DNA from: an uncultured bacterium
GTDB taxonomy: Bacteria; Spirochaetota; UBA4802; JAGODF01
Assembly: GCA_937921485.1 (NCBI GenBank)
Contig: CAKZSV010000022.1
Location: 1 to 57,610 of the forward strand
Reading direction: 5' to 3'
DNA: 57,610 nucleotides
Part shown: positions 42,769-52,168 of the stretch, one piece after another
Position numbering within the stretch: the stretch's first letter is position 1
Layout: each line of letters starts with the position of its first letter
Notes under the pieces: model-generated
The model's database searches: none
What the model was told of the DNA's origin: nothing
What the model saw: only the letters and a program-made list of their open reading frames with translations
Position numbers and translations under genes: made by a program

Positions 42769-43887
42769 TTATTCGATATATTCAAGTATGATCTTTAAAA
42801 TTCTCCGGATGGGCTCTGCCGCACCCCAGAGAAGCTGATCGCCCACGGTAAACGCGGTGAGGTAATCCGGCCCGAGATTCATTTTGTGAATACGACCGAT
42901 TGGCACATTAAGAGTGCCGCTGACCGCCGCGGGACTTAAGCTTTTAAGCGTCGCTTCTTTGGTGTTATCGATAACGCGCACCCAGTCGTTTGAGTTTTTG
43001 ATGATGCTGATAAGGTCATTCAGCGGCACATCTTTCTTGAGTTTTATGGTAAGCCCCTGGCAGTGACAGCGCATGGAGCCGACGCGCACGCATATCCCAT
43101 CAATTGGAATCGGCGAGGATGTAGCCAGTATTTTGTTGGTTTCCGCAAAGCCTTTCCATTCTTCGCGCGTCTGGCCTGTTTCGGGCATAAAACTGTCAAT
43201 CCAGGGAATGAGGCTTCCAGCCAGCGGTGCTCCAAAATTTTCCACCGGCAAATTCTTCCCCCGTAATGTTTCACTGACATTGCGGTCGATTTCAAGAATC
43301 CCCGAAGCCGGATCGTCGAGCAGCTTCTGTGCATGATTTCCGATAACACGCATCTGCGCCACAAGCTCTCGCATGTTTTTCGCACCGGCTCCGGAAGCAG
43401 CCTGATATGTCATGGTTGAAAGCCATTCAACAAGGCCTTCGCGGAAAAGCCCACCGATTGCCATGAGCATGAGACTTACGGTGCAATTGCCGCCGATGTA
43501 ATCTTTGATGCCGGATGCCAGCCCGCGGTCTATGACATCGCGGTTTACCGGATCGAGCACTATGATACTATCGTCTTTCATGCGAAGGGCCGAGGCGGCA
43601 TCGATCCAGTAGCCTTTCCATCCTGCATCACGTAGCTTCGGATATATTTCTTTCGTATAATCGCTCCCCTGGCAGGTGACGATGATATCCATTGACGTGA
43701 GCAATTTTTCATCAAATGCATCAAGAAGCGTCAAAGCTCCTGAGCCAAGGTCCGGACCTTTTTGTCCAATTTGCGATGTGGAAAAGAAAAACGGCTCGTA
43801 GCCTTTGAAGTCGTTTTCATCGCGCATGCGGTCCATAAGAACCGATCCCACCATTCCGCGCCAGCCGATAAAACCCACCTTCTGCAT
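42769..43887 (-). CDS. asd: Aspartate-semialdehyde dehydrogenase
   Basis: Second enzyme of the aspartate pathway, reducing aspartyl phosphate to the semialdehyde for lysine, diaminopimelate, threonine and methionine. The 372-residue form from ATG 43887 (GAGG upstream) begins MQKVGFIGWRGMVGSVLMDRM, as in E. coli Asd, and puts the catalytic cysteine at C135 in GGNCTVSLML, the same number as in E. coli. Later motifs include VRVGSMRCHCQGLTIKL. This is the longer, proteobacterial-type Asd. Convergent with the ATPase; CTGTTTAAACAG at 42751-42762 lies between them. Confidence 0.95.
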   Translation of the reverse strand: MQKVGFIGWRGMVGSVLMDRMRDENDFKGYEPFFFSTSQIGQKGPDLGSGALTLLDAFDEKLLTSMDIIVTCQGSDYTKEIYPKLRDAGWKGYWIDAASALRMKDDSIIVLDPVNRDVIDRGLASGIKDYIGGNCTVSLMLMAIGGLFREGLVEWLSTMTYQAASGAGAKNMRELVAQMRVIGNHAQKLLDDPASGILEIDRNVSETLRGKNLPVENFGAPLAGSLIPWIDSFMPETGQTREEWKGFAETNKILATSSPIPIDGICVRVGSMRCHCQGLTIKLKKDVPLNDLISIIKNSNDWVRVIDNTKEATLKSLSPAAVSGTLNVPIGRIHKMNLGPDYLTAFTVGDQLLWGAAEPIRRILKIILEYIE

Positions 43888-43992
43888 AAGCATTACCTCT
43901 GCATCAATATTGTGTATTGCCAGATAGCGGAGGCTTTGTTTTTCTGTCAACTTTATAAGTTGATGATGTGATGGACAGGAGCGCGAAAACCT

Positions 43993-45372
43993 TCATTGCG
44001 TACCCGAAGGAGGCGACTGATCAATGGTATGCGGACCAGTTCTTTTGGGCCGGCGACGCTTCCTGCGGCGTTTTGCTATAAATGGCTTTTCGCCCGCGTG
44101 AATGGTGTTTTGCGGCAATGTATTTGCGGAAACTGCTGTTGGAGATGAATTTGCCTGTGAAGAGGCGGAAGGATGTAAGTATTCCCTTTCTTTCTGCCAC
44201 CAGTATTTTAACTGTGGTTCAAGGGAGCCTTCCGCTTCTGCAAAAATTTCGAAAAATTTCAATGATTCTGGAAAATAGGCATTGCGCACGAATCTGGCTT
44301 CACCTTTCATACGCCTCTGAGCGCTGAATCGCTTGAAAACCCATGCCCGTGATGCAATATTAGTCACAATATCCCATTCCTTTCGGGGGAGGCGTAGACG
44401 AATTGCAACGTTATTGTATTTTGCCCTGATGAGATTGACGATTTCCTGATGGCTCATTTTTTCTGCTTTTTCTCCGGCGACGTCGGCGAAAAGATCGAAA
44501 AAAAGCGACGCGATGAGAATTGCGTTGGGTATATCCTGTCCGCGTGCGCGACGGTTGTCGATGGCGGAGAGCCGTTTTATCATGTCATTCCAGTGTGGGT
44601 TTTCCGCCAATTCAGGGAGCCAGAATTTCAGAACTCCGAATTGCCGGAGATTTTCGAAGGTTGCAGCGGAAGCGCCGCAGCGGAGGATTTTGTAGAGTTC
44701 TTCAAGCAGGCGGCTGGTATTGGCTTCAGTGATGAGGATTGCGCATTTTTCAGCCGCCCTGCGTTCTTTGCGGGGCAGTGAAAACTGTAATTGCGCGCAA
44801 AAACGGCCGGCTCTGATAATCCTTACAGGGTCTTCTCGAAAGCGTTTGACCGGATCACCTATGGAGCGCAGCAGCCTTTTTTTCATATCCTCCATGCCGC
44901 CGGTATAATCTTCGATTGATGAATCCGCGCTATTGTAGTACAGGGCGTTGATGGTGAAGTCTCTTCGGAGCGCGTCTTCTTCAATGGTGCCGAAGACATT
45001 ATTTTCCGCATATTTTTTGCCAGTGTCTTGCAGTTCACCTCTTTCTACCAGCGCGCGGAAGGTGGCGACTTCAATAAAACGGTCTTTGCTTACATAGACG
45101 TGCGCGAGGCGAAATCGCTTTCCTATGAGAAAGCATCGTTTGAAAAGTCGTTTAATCTGGCGGGGATGCGCGTCAGTCACGATATCAAAATCTTTGACGC
45201 GTTTGCCGAGAAGTATATCCCGGATGCTTCCGCCGACCAAATATGCTTCAAAGCCGCGGCTTCTGAGCCTCGCCATGATGTCCAGTACCTCTCTGTCAAC
45301 ATACTCGTTTGACACTCCATGGCTTCCGGCGGGGAAGATGATGGGATATTTCTTTTTAAATAGTGACCACAT
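43993..45372 (-). CDS. pcnB: Poly(A) polymerase / tRNA nucleotidyltransferase family protein (PcnB-like)
   Basis: Nucleotidyltransferase of 459 residues. The head domain has YLVGGSIRDILLGKRVKDFDIVTDAHP with the two metal-binding Asp residues, RRDFTINALYYN and DYTGGMEDMKKRLLRSIGDPVKRFREDPVRIIRAGRF. The Phe/basic C-terminal tail (KRRRKRRRPKRTGP) is typical of bacterial PcnB, which tags RNA 3' ends for decay, rather than of CCA-adding enzymes; the two are hard to separate by sequence. Confidence 0.9.
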   Translation of the reverse strand: MWSLFKKKYPIIFPAGSHGVSNEYVDREVLDIMARLRSRGFEAYLVGGSIRDILLGKRVKDFDIVTDAHPRQIKRLFKRCFLIGKRFRLAHVYVSKDRFIEVATFRALVERGELQDTGKKYAENNVFGTIEEDALRRDFTINALYYNSADSSIEDYTGGMEDMKKRLLRSIGDPVKRFREDPVRIIRAGRFCAQLQFSLPRKERRAAEKCAILITEANTSRLLEELYKILRCGASAATFENLRQFGVLKFWLPELAENPHWNDMIKRLSAIDNRRARGQDIPNAILIASLFFDLFADVAGEKAEKMSHQEIVNLIRAKYNNVAIRLRLPRKEWDIVTNIASRAWVFKRFSAQRRMKGEARFVRNAYFPESLKFFEIFAEAEGSLEPQLKYWWQKEREYLHPSASSQANSSPTAVSANTLPQNTIHAGEKPFIAKRRRKRRRPKRTGPHTIDQSPPSGTQ

Positions 45373-45532
45373 GATGCGAAGGACTTATGGAATTACTTCA
45401 TCAATTGCAATTTTCTATTTGATGCATGCACACAATTAACAAAAGAGAGAAATCCTGTGTCGATTAAAAATCGGGACATATTGGATTTACGGTTTTGTTT
45501 TGTCAACATTATCAATAGAATAAAATATGGTG

Positions 45533-45710
45533 TTAACGGGCAAACTCAGCGGCGAGTAGCGCGGGTTCGCTGGGCAGTCCCCACCAGATATGAAACACGG
45601 TCGCTTCTTCTATACATTTATCATAAATTGTACAGCTTTTGCAGGGATACGAATCCGCTTCAAAATTGAATCGGGGGAGAGTACATGCCCTTCCCGGTTC
45701 TGCATAAATG
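45533..45710 (-). pseudogene. C-terminal remnant of the 161-residue paralogous family
   Basis: An open frame on the minus strand, with no start codon, ends ADSYPCKSCTIYDKC, then FHIWWGLPSEPALL and a stop at 45533. It lines up with DTYPFENYAISIDC, then FRIWWGLPADLDLL of the complete protein at 18391. Upstream the frame runs straight into the end of glnN, so the front is missing. The gap 45373-45532 holds nothing I recognise. Confidence 0.5.
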
Positions 45711-47879
45711 TTAGCTGATAAAAAGAATTTCCCAGAATCTGGGCATCGGCCAGATTTCTTCATCAACGAGCAGTTCAAGCTTATCGCAGTGTTCGCGGAG
45801 CTCTTCCATTGTAGGACGAATTTCGTTATAGTAATACTCGGCGCGTTTTGTTTCATCGGCTATATTCAATGCCTGATTTCGCTTTTCAAGTAGAGCTTTT
45901 TTAAGTTTTATGGTGCTGTTAATTTCGACGGCTATTTCCTTAAGTATTTCCTTCTGCGGAGTCAGATCAAATGAATCTCCAAGAACATCCCCCGTTTCCT
46001 CTATTGAAGATGCGATATCCGACTGAAACTGAAGCGCCGCAGGCAAAATCTGATTCGAAACCATTTCGTAAAGTGTCATTGCTTCGATATCGAGTTTTTT
46101 GCAATATCGCTCGATCCGTACATGGTAGCGGGATTTCAACTCGATTTCTGAAAGCACTTTGTATGAAGAAAAAAGTTTCACCGCCTTATCGGTAATCATG
46201 TCGGGAAGTGAAGCGGGAGTTGATTTTTTATTTGGAAGGCCACGACGTGCGGCTTCCTGTTCCCACTGCGGGGAATAGTTGTCGCCGTTGAATAGGATGG
46301 GCTTGATTTCCTTTATTTCTTCCCTGAGAACATCAATTGCGGCCTGTTTTGCATTGGTGCCGTGCCGGGATATTGTATTCGCAAGATAATCCAGACTTTC
46401 AGCGACGATGGTGTTAAGCACCGTCGCGGGGAAAGAGATGTTTTGATGCGAACCCACCGCGCGGAATTCAAATTTATTTCCTGTGAACGCAAAAGGAGAA
46501 GTTCTGTTGCGGTCGGTATTATCGCGGCTTAGAATGGGTATCCTGGAAATTCCCAGATCGATGATGGCAGTATTGGTGGCTTCCGTCGCGGCGCCGTTTT
46601 CGATATTGGCGAGAATTTTACTAAGCTGCTCGCCTAAAAATACCGAGATGATGGCGGGAGGGGCTTCGTTTGCGCCGAGGCGATGATCGTTGGCAGATGA
46701 AGCCACCGCGGCGCGCAGGATATCCGCATGTTTGTAAACCGCGCGTATTGTCGCGATGAGAAATACTAAAAACTGCACATTGTCGTGCGGGGTATTACCG
46801 GGATTTAAGAGATTGTTGCCGAGATCGTCGGATAAAGACCAGTTTACGTGCTTTCCCGAACCGTTGATGCCGGCAAAAGGTTTTTCATGCAGCAGCGCGA
46901 CCAGGCCATTGCGATTGGCAATTTTTCTCAGCACTTCCATAATCAGAGCGTTATGGTCGGTGGCTAAATTTGCTTCTTCGAAAAGCGGTGCGATTTCGAA
47001 CTGACTCGGCGCGACTTCGTTATGGCGCGTTTTGGCAGGAATGCCCAAAAGATAGAGCTCTTCTTCCACTTCATGCATGAAGGTTAGAATGCGCTCTTTG
47101 ATGCTTCCGAAATAATGGTCTTCGAGTTGCTGCCCGCGGCTTGGGGGCATGCCTACAAGAGTACGGCCTGTCATCACTAAATCGGGGCGCCGATAGTAAA
47201 ATTCTTTATCGATGAGAAAGTATTCCTGTTCGGGGCCCAATGTCGCGAAAACCCTCCGTGAGCGCTTGTTTCCTAACACGCGCATCAGTTTTAAGGCGTT
47301 ATCGTTAATAGCGTTTATTGACCGCAAAAGAGGGGTTTTATGATCCAGTGCGTCTCCGGTGTACGAAAGAAAAATTGACGGAATGCAGAGCGTTATACCC
47401 TTTCCGCCCTTCACAATAAATGCCGGGCTTGATGGATCCCACACGGTATATCCGCGCGCTTCAAAGGTCGAGCGGATGCCGCCGCTGGGGAAGCTCGAAG
47501 CATCGGGTTCGCCTTGAACGAGCTGTTTACCGGAGAATCGTTCAATGTAATCGCCATTTCCGATTGCTTCAAGAAAGCTGTCGTGCTTTTCCGCGGTCAG
47601 GCTTGTCATGGGCTGAAACCAGTGGCTGTAGTGAGTCGCGCCTTTTTCAAGCGCCCAGTCTTTCATGGCATTCGCCACGATGTTGGCAAGTTCAAGATCG
47701 ATTTTTCTTTTTCGGTCGATGGCTTCGAGATACGCTTCATAGGCTTCCCGCGGCAATCGCTCGCGCATCACTTTCGCGCTGAATGTGTTTTCGCCAAAAA
47801 ACGATGAAACCGGGCGATACGATTCAGGCTGATAGGTGAAGCTTCTCTCAGCGGCAATATAGACTTCCTGTTTGGGCAT
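45711..47879 (-). CDS. glnN: Type III glutamine synthetase
   Basis: ATP-dependent ligation of ammonium to glutamate. The start is ATG 47879 with AAGGAGA upstream, giving 722 residues, the usual size of the GlnN (GSIII) class and far above GSI. Typical stretches are VSSFFGENTFSAKVMRERLP, THYSHWFQPMTSLTAEKHDSFLE, LGPEQEYFLIDKEFYYRRPDL, PAKTRHNEVAPSQFEIAPLFE and INGSGKHVNWSL. GSIII is common in Bacteroidetes, cyanobacteria and some spirochaetes. A 9-base inverted repeat overlaps its ribosome site (see next entry), suggesting regulation of translation or transcription. Confidence 0.97.
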   Translation of the reverse strand: MPKQEVYIAAERSFTYQPESYRPVSSFFGENTFSAKVMRERLPREAYEAYLEAIDRKRKIDLELANIVANAMKDWALEKGATHYSHWFQPMTSLTAEKHDSFLEAIGNGDYIERFSGKQLVQGEPDASSFPSGGIRSTFEARGYTVWDPSSPAFIVKGGKGITLCIPSIFLSYTGDALDHKTPLLRSINAINDNALKLMRVLGNKRSRRVFATLGPEQEYFLIDKEFYYRRPDLVMTGRTLVGMPPSRGQQLEDHYFGSIKERILTFMHEVEEELYLLGIPAKTRHNEVAPSQFEIAPLFEEANLATDHNALIMEVLRKIANRNGLVALLHEKPFAGINGSGKHVNWSLSDDLGNNLLNPGNTPHDNVQFLVFLIATIRAVYKHADILRAAVASSANDHRLGANEAPPAIISVFLGEQLSKILANIENGAATEATNTAIIDLGISRIPILSRDNTDRNRTSPFAFTGNKFEFRAVGSHQNISFPATVLNTIVAESLDYLANTISRHGTNAKQAAIDVLREEIKEIKPILFNGDNYSPQWEQEAARRGLPNKKSTPASLPDMITDKAVKLFSSYKVLSEIELKSRYHVRIERYCKKLDIEAMTLYEMVSNQILPAALQFQSDIASSIEETGDVLGDSFDLTPQKEILKEIAVEINSTIKLKKALLEKRNQALNIADETKRAEYYYNEIRPTMEELREHCDKLELLVDEEIWPMPRFWEILFIS

Positions 47880-47888
47880 GGTGGTCTC

Positions 47889-47924
47889 CTTGTGATGAAG
47901 GGTGTTACAGTGAAGCATCACAAG
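47889..47924 (-). promoter_or_regulatory. Inverted repeat overlapping the glnN ribosome site
   Basis: CTTGTGATG at 47889-47897 and CATCACAAG at 47916-47924 are perfect inverses around an 18-base loop. In the glnN mRNA the 3' arm includes the AAG of the AAGGAG ribosome site. Either a regulator-binding dyad or a hairpin that partly hides the site. Confidence 0.6.
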
Positions 47925-48163
47925 TTTTTAATAATGTGGTTTCGTGTCAAATCAAAAGAAATCTCCCATGTTTCAATTATGTAAAATGGAGCCAATTTTT
48001 TTACTAAAAAGTGAATATATTCATGAAATATTCTGCTGATTACCGGGAAATAATGGAAAATTTATTGAAATATTTTATATATATACATTTGTTGAGTTTT
48101 TTGTTCTGAAATGGAAAGCAAGTATATAATATCAGGAGGTTATTTCAATCGCTTTGAATAAAT

Positions 48164-48182
48164 GTTTTTAGAAGTTCTCTTA
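48164..48182. repeat. Extra right end of the 120-base element, in tandem
   Basis: GTTTTTAGAAGTTCTCTTA matches the right end of copy 2 (48281-48299) with one difference and abuts its left end. It suggests an older element was partly lost, or that the end repeats were duplicated on insertion. The left part of this gap (47925-48163) is A/T-rich with no gene. Confidence 0.6.
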
Positions 48183-48300
48183 TGGGCACTTCTAAAAACC
48201 GCTTTCACCCTTAAAATCCACATAAAAGAAAGCGGTTTTTACTTATATATTGTGCCCACAAGGGAACATCCTTAAACATAGTTTTTAGAAGTTCCCTTAT
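48181..48300. repeat. Structured 120-base dispersed repeat, copy 2
   Basis: Same element as 36982-37101, same length, about 90% identical by eye. The outer stem TGGGCAC/GTGCCCA, the 14-base inner stem TAAAAACCGCTTTC/GAAAGCGGTTTTTA and the second hairpin AAGGGAAC/GTTCCCTT are all kept intact. It lies 77 bases upstream of the HNH gene start. Confidence 0.8.
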
Positions 48301-48310
48301 TTTTTATAAT

Positions 48311-48348
48311 TTGACATTTTTAAGAAGATGTGAGAATATCATGTCACA
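48311..48348 (+). promoter_or_regulatory. Weak promoter and TGTGA-N10-TCACA dyad before the HNH gene
   Basis: TTGACA at 48311-48316 is a perfect -35 but no good -10 follows at 17 bases (GAATAT). TGTGA at 48329-48333 and TCACA at 48344-48348 form a dyad, wider than the 6-base gap of a CRP site. TATAAT also sits at 48305-48310, at the element's right edge. Confidence 0.3.
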
Positions 48349-48377
48349 AACTGCTGAATCACTATTAGGATTGCAAT

Positions 48378-49226
48378 ATGAAACTTTCAGAAGCGGTGAG
48401 TATAATTACCGGTGTGGCACTTGAGGAAATCGTGCTTCTCCGGCATAAAAACAGCCGGATAAAACAGATTCAGGAATATAAAGGTAGCATAGATGATTAT
48501 TCACTTGTTCAACCAAAATTTGATGAAAAATATAATTTTCGTAATTTCAAAGCACTATGTGTTGTAATTTTTGATAAAGTGGATTCAATTTTTCTTATTG
48601 ATGGAGTCGAGAAAGAGGGAATAAGCTGGGACCTCGTCGCATCAGGCAATGTTCAGATGGACAAAGAAAATAATAGACCTCCGAGACAGTCTATTAAATA
48701 CAAAGCGTACAAATTGTCCAATATTCCAATTTATGGCCTTAAAGTAAACGGTTGGGCGGAAGCGGCGATATCCCCGGTAGCAAAGAAAGGGCATGTGCTT
48801 TTTGATAAATTAACTATTGATGTGCCTGATGGAGTTATATTAAAAAAATCAATTGCAATAATACACAAAAGCGAGCTTGAGCAAGATGAATATGCGGAAA
48901 TGCTCGAATCAATAAAATCTGAAGAAAAAAGAAATGATGTCGCACGAGTTATTGGAATTACCACGCATTTTGTTCGTAATCAAGCAATTGTGGAGAAAAG
49001 GATTTTTTTAGCAGGAGGTATATGTGAACTTTGTGGAAATAATACAGATGTTGAAGATGTTAAACTCCCATATTCTCTGGAAGTTCACCATATAATTCCT
49101 CTTTCCGGTGGAGGGCCCGATGAACTGTCAAACACTGTTGCTCTCTGTCCCAATTGTCATAGGCGTATCCATCAACAAAACAGACCCGAGGATGTTAAAA
49201 AACTTATTGATAAAAGACAAATGTAA
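48378..49226 (+). CDS. HNH endonuclease
   Basis: Protein of 282 residues; ATG 48378 with AGGA 7 bases upstream. The C-terminal 80 residues form an HNH nuclease with zinc cysteines: GGICELCGNNTD, LEVHHIIPLSGGGPDELSNTVALCPNCHRRIH. The N-terminal 190 residues are not recognised and may read DNA, as in McrA-like or stand-alone restriction enzymes. The gene is A/T-richer than its neighbours and stands next to the dispersed repeat, which suggests acquisition by transfer. No methyltransferase is nearby. Confidence 0.85.
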   Translation: MKLSEAVSIITGVALEEIVLLRHKNSRIKQIQEYKGSIDDYSLVQPKFDEKYNFRNFKALCVVIFDKVDSIFLIDGVEKEGISWDLVASGNVQMDKENNRPPRQSIKYKAYKLSNIPIYGLKVNGWAEAAISPVAKKGHVLFDKLTIDVPDGVILKKSIAIIHKSELEQDEYAEMLESIKSEEKRNDVARVIGITTHFVRNQAIVEKRIFLAGGICELCGNNTDVEDVKLPYSLEVHHIIPLSGGGPDELSNTVALCPNCHRRIHQQNRPEDVKKLIDKRQM

Positions 49227-49238
49227 TATCGCAAACGC

Positions 49239-49829
49239 TCAATACCTCAAATCCTTCTCCCTGATATTATAATGCCACAGCTCAACGAGCTTGTCGAATT
49301 CGCGGTCCGGCGGCTGTCCTTCATGCGCTTCATAGTGGCGCTTGATGAGATATTCAACCGTTGCGTCTTCCAGAAGAAATTTCTGATTCAAGCTGTTCAG
49401 CTTCCGAATGGTGTAGTTGAGATTGTGGGTCTGAAAATCCCCAAGGATGTTCGATGACGCGATGGTAGGCTCGTACTTGATGAGAAGCTCAATGAAGTAG
49501 AGCGCAAGCCTCCATGAATCGATGCTGCCGGCAAGCGCGTTTTTAAAATACATGCTCAGCTTCTCGAAAAGATTGATGTGCTGATAGTAGGAGTCGAAAA
49601 TCACGCTCATGTATTCGGGAAAAACATTCATCACTTCCATAAGGTCGATGGGTTCGTCTTTTTTCTTGAAATGTTCGAATATCTTTTCGCTATGTTTATT
49701 AATAGGTTTCACGTCGATGAGTTCGATATTGAGGTCTTTTACGATGGTTCGGACCTTCCCCGCTTTTTTTAAATATATTTCAATTTCGACGGGTTCGACG
49801 TAATAGTTATTTTTGTCCTTTTCCGCCAT
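49239..49829 (-). CDS. Uncharacterised 196-residue protein
   Basis: Acidic/helical soluble protein with no signal peptide or membrane helix; not recognised. Visible segments: a short N-terminal strand part (VEIEIYLKKAGKVRTIVKDLNIELIDVKPI), then helices through EVMNVFPEYMSVIFDSYYQHINLFEKLSMYFKNALAG and LALYFIELLIKYEP. The start overlaps the upstream LysM gene by 23 bases, so the pair are co-translated and probably work together. Last gene of the miaB-mutS operon. Confidence 0.7.
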   Translation of the reverse strand: MAEKDKNNYYVEPVEIEIYLKKAGKVRTIVKDLNIELIDVKPINKHSEKIFEHFKKKDEPIDLMEVMNVFPEYMSVIFDSYYQHINLFEKLSMYFKNALAGSIDSWRLALYFIELLIKYEPTIASSNILGDFQTHNLNYTIRKLNSLNQKFLLEDATVEYLIKRHYEAHEGQPPDREFDKLVELWHYNIREKDLRY

Positions 49830-52146
49830 CTATCCTGCCGTTTTTCAATGAAGCTAAAATTTTTTTATGGGTTTCGCTGAATCCGAGTTCTTCCGCCTTC
49901 CGTAGCTTTTCGGCAAAATCATGTGTATGTAGCGCGGCGTTTTTTAGCTCATCCACGAGCCGGTAGAATGCGATGTTGCGTTCCATTAGCCTTTCATGAG
50001 CGATATCCCACAAGGTATCGCCTTCTCTGACGGTGATGTTTTCGCTTCCAATTGTAAAGCGGTTTCCTGGATATATCCAGTTAGGATTTTTTTCTTTCAG
50101 TCCCTTGTATGTAATCGGGCGATATCCGTTTTCAAGAGCGATTTTATTCGCGAAGACGAATATATCGTGCGGGGAAACGTATATCTGATATTTATCGATG
50201 AGTTCTTTTCGTTCCTGAGCTTCTCGCAATCGCGCGCGCGTTTCCCGTTCTTCGCTATCCTTCCGATGCGAATCAATTGAAGAAAGAATGATGAACCCGA
50301 GCGAAAGCGCGACGAGGAGGCAGGCGATAATTTTTTTATATAAAACTTTTACGGAAGGCTTTTCGTCAACCGTAAATTCCGGTTCCGGCTCTTCAGTATA
50401 ATAGTATGATTTTCTTTCTTCGAGCGCGCGGGAAAGATCGCGAAAATCCTTTTCATCGGAAGCCGGGCGCAAAAGGTCTAAAAGTTTTTGAAGCCGTTTT
50501 CTGTCCTCGATGATGCGAAGGTAAAAATTTTTTTCGTTATCATCAATATCGTGCGCGAATTTTTCCTGAATCGCGTTTTCGGATATTTCCTCTATCATTG
50601 GCGTATGGCGGACGTTCTGTGCGGGAATACATTCAATGAATTCGTATGCGCTGGCACCATAAAAGGCGATGATGCTTTTCATTTTTATTGCACAATCATG
50701 CGATAGCAGGCGGTTGAAAGGCGCTGAAAGTTCGTGAACGGCTTTTCGAAGAGCCTGTGCTTTTTTTCTATCTTTTTCTTCTGAGAGAGTAAGCCGGCAC
50801 AGAGAAATGAGGTTTTGCATTTCCGCGTATTCTGTTTCTGTAAAGGGGCGCTCTCTGATGCTTGCAGATTTTTCACGCGCCATCTTTTCAATGTCATCAG
50901 GCTGAAGCGATGCAGGTGAGGGTGAATTTGAAATTACTTTTTCAAGATCTGTAAACAGGTCACGTGAAGAAGTGTATTTTCTGAATTCGTACTGAAATCC
51001 CGATTGCATAAGTATGATCGATGGATCGCGAAGTTTCTTTTTCGCGAAATCAGTATCGGCAATCACTATGAGAGGCACATTTCCTGAACGAAGGATGGCC
51101 GCATATTCTTCATAAATGGATGATGGAATGATAATGCCATCCTGTTTTTCCTTTATTATCGATGAAAGCGTGCGCGATCCTTTCACGTAGGTGAGTGCAA
51201 GATCCAGCCGATGAGGTTTTGTGCGCGAATAACGAATGGTGATATTGAAACTTCCTGCTTTTGTGATGAAAGAAAGCCCGTTTGGTGCGTCATGCGAAAG
51301 ACCGGTGAAATCCTTCCGTACCAGAGTTGCTTTCGAGAATAGCTTTTGTATGTATGAAAATTGCTCCCGATGATCCGTGATGAGCAGAAGACGGCCGCCG
51401 GATGCGTGCTTCCATCGCATAAGCCTGCTTACATGGATGAAATTTGCCGATGGATGTATCACTTCACCGATGCGCGATGGATCGATTGAAAGGCGGCTGA
51501 AATCTTCAAGGAAATGCTTCGGAAAGTGATACGGCGTGAAGCTGCCGTTTTTGTAGAAGAACGGCGTTTGAGCGATGATGACCATGCCGTCGCCGTCATA
51601 GCGCCCGGACTCTCGCGTGGATCCGATGAGCCGATCCATGAGTTTTTTTTCGTCGAAGGCTGCGGCCGTTTCTCGTGCCAGATCAAGTAAAAATTTTTTT
51701 TGATGATGAATTTTGAAATTTCCATTTGTATAAAAAATCCCAATGAAAGACTCCGCGTCTTTCAGCTCTTTTTTGTTATGAATGAACGGCACATCTTTTT
51801 CCACATCAACGATTTTGGCATTTTTCAGATCGAGGCCGAACACCTTTTGAAAATCAAGGTATCTGCTGACGACGGGAAGGCTTCCGATGTAGCGGTTTTG
51901 TGAAAGCGTGCGCACATCGATATTGAACTGTTCGAATGCGGGATTGCCCACAAGGAAATCGGTGATGACGATATTTTCTATCTGAGGGATGATTTCCACG
52001 GGAAGATCGATGAAGTTTCCCAGACGTATGAAGGGGCGCTCGTCAGTGAGCGCTGTGCCGGTAAAAATGATGTAGCATTCGCGGTCTATGATGAACAACC
52101 GATCTTCTTCCCCTGGAATGATTTCTTTCAGCGCTGCCTCTTTCAC
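49807..52146 (-). CDS. LysM-domain envelope protein with large cytoplasmic N-terminal part
   Basis: Protein of 779 residues from GTG 52146, which has GGGGAG upstream; an ATG at 52176 would overlap the preceding small gene. About 600 residues with no recognised domain come first, followed by a single membrane helix (IIACLLVALSLGFIIL) and a charged coiled stretch. A C-terminal LysM-like motif comes last (NPNWIYPGNRFTIG, then ITVREGDTLWDIAHERL). The likely topology is N-in, with LysM binding peptidoglycan outside. The two-faced layout suggests a link between a cytoplasmic structure and the cell wall. I do not know a characterised relative. Confidence 0.75.
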   Translation of the reverse strand: MKEAALKEIIPGEEDRLFIIDRECYIIFTGTALTDERPFIRLGNFIDLPVEIIPQIENIVITDFLVGNPAFEQFNIDVRTLSQNRYIGSLPVVSRYLDFQKVFGLDLKNAKIVDVEKDVPFIHNKKELKDAESFIGIFYTNGNFKIHHQKKFLLDLARETAAAFDEKKLMDRLIGSTRESGRYDGDGMVIIAQTPFFYKNGSFTPYHFPKHFLEDFSRLSIDPSRIGEVIHPSANFIHVSRLMRWKHASGGRLLLITDHREQFSYIQKLFSKATLVRKDFTGLSHDAPNGLSFITKAGSFNITIRYSRTKPHRLDLALTYVKGSRTLSSIIKEKQDGIIIPSSIYEEYAAILRSGNVPLIVIADTDFAKKKLRDPSIILMQSGFQYEFRKYTSSRDLFTDLEKVISNSPSPASLQPDDIEKMAREKSASIRERPFTETEYAEMQNLISLCRLTLSEEKDRKKAQALRKAVHELSAPFNRLLSHDCAIKMKSIIAFYGASAYEFIECIPAQNVRHTPMIEEISENAIQEKFAHDIDDNEKNFYLRIIEDRKRLQKLLDLLRPASDEKDFRDLSRALEERKSYYYTEEPEPEFTVDEKPSVKVLYKKIIACLLVALSLGFIILSSIDSHRKDSEERETRARLREAQERKELIDKYQIYVSPHDIFVFANKIALENGYRPITYKGLKEKNPNWIYPGNRFTIGSENITVREGDTLWDIAHERLMERNIAFYRLVDELKNAALHTHDFAEKLRKAEELGFSETHKKILASLKNGRIDGGKGQK

Positions 52147-52168
52147 GGTACTCTCCCCTTTATGATGA

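Noticed and set aside
48329..48348. TGTGA..TCACA as a CRP-cAMP site linked to the adenylate cyclase
   Set aside because: The spacer is 10 bases, not the 6 of a CRP site, and the flanks do not match, so I do not claim cAMP control.
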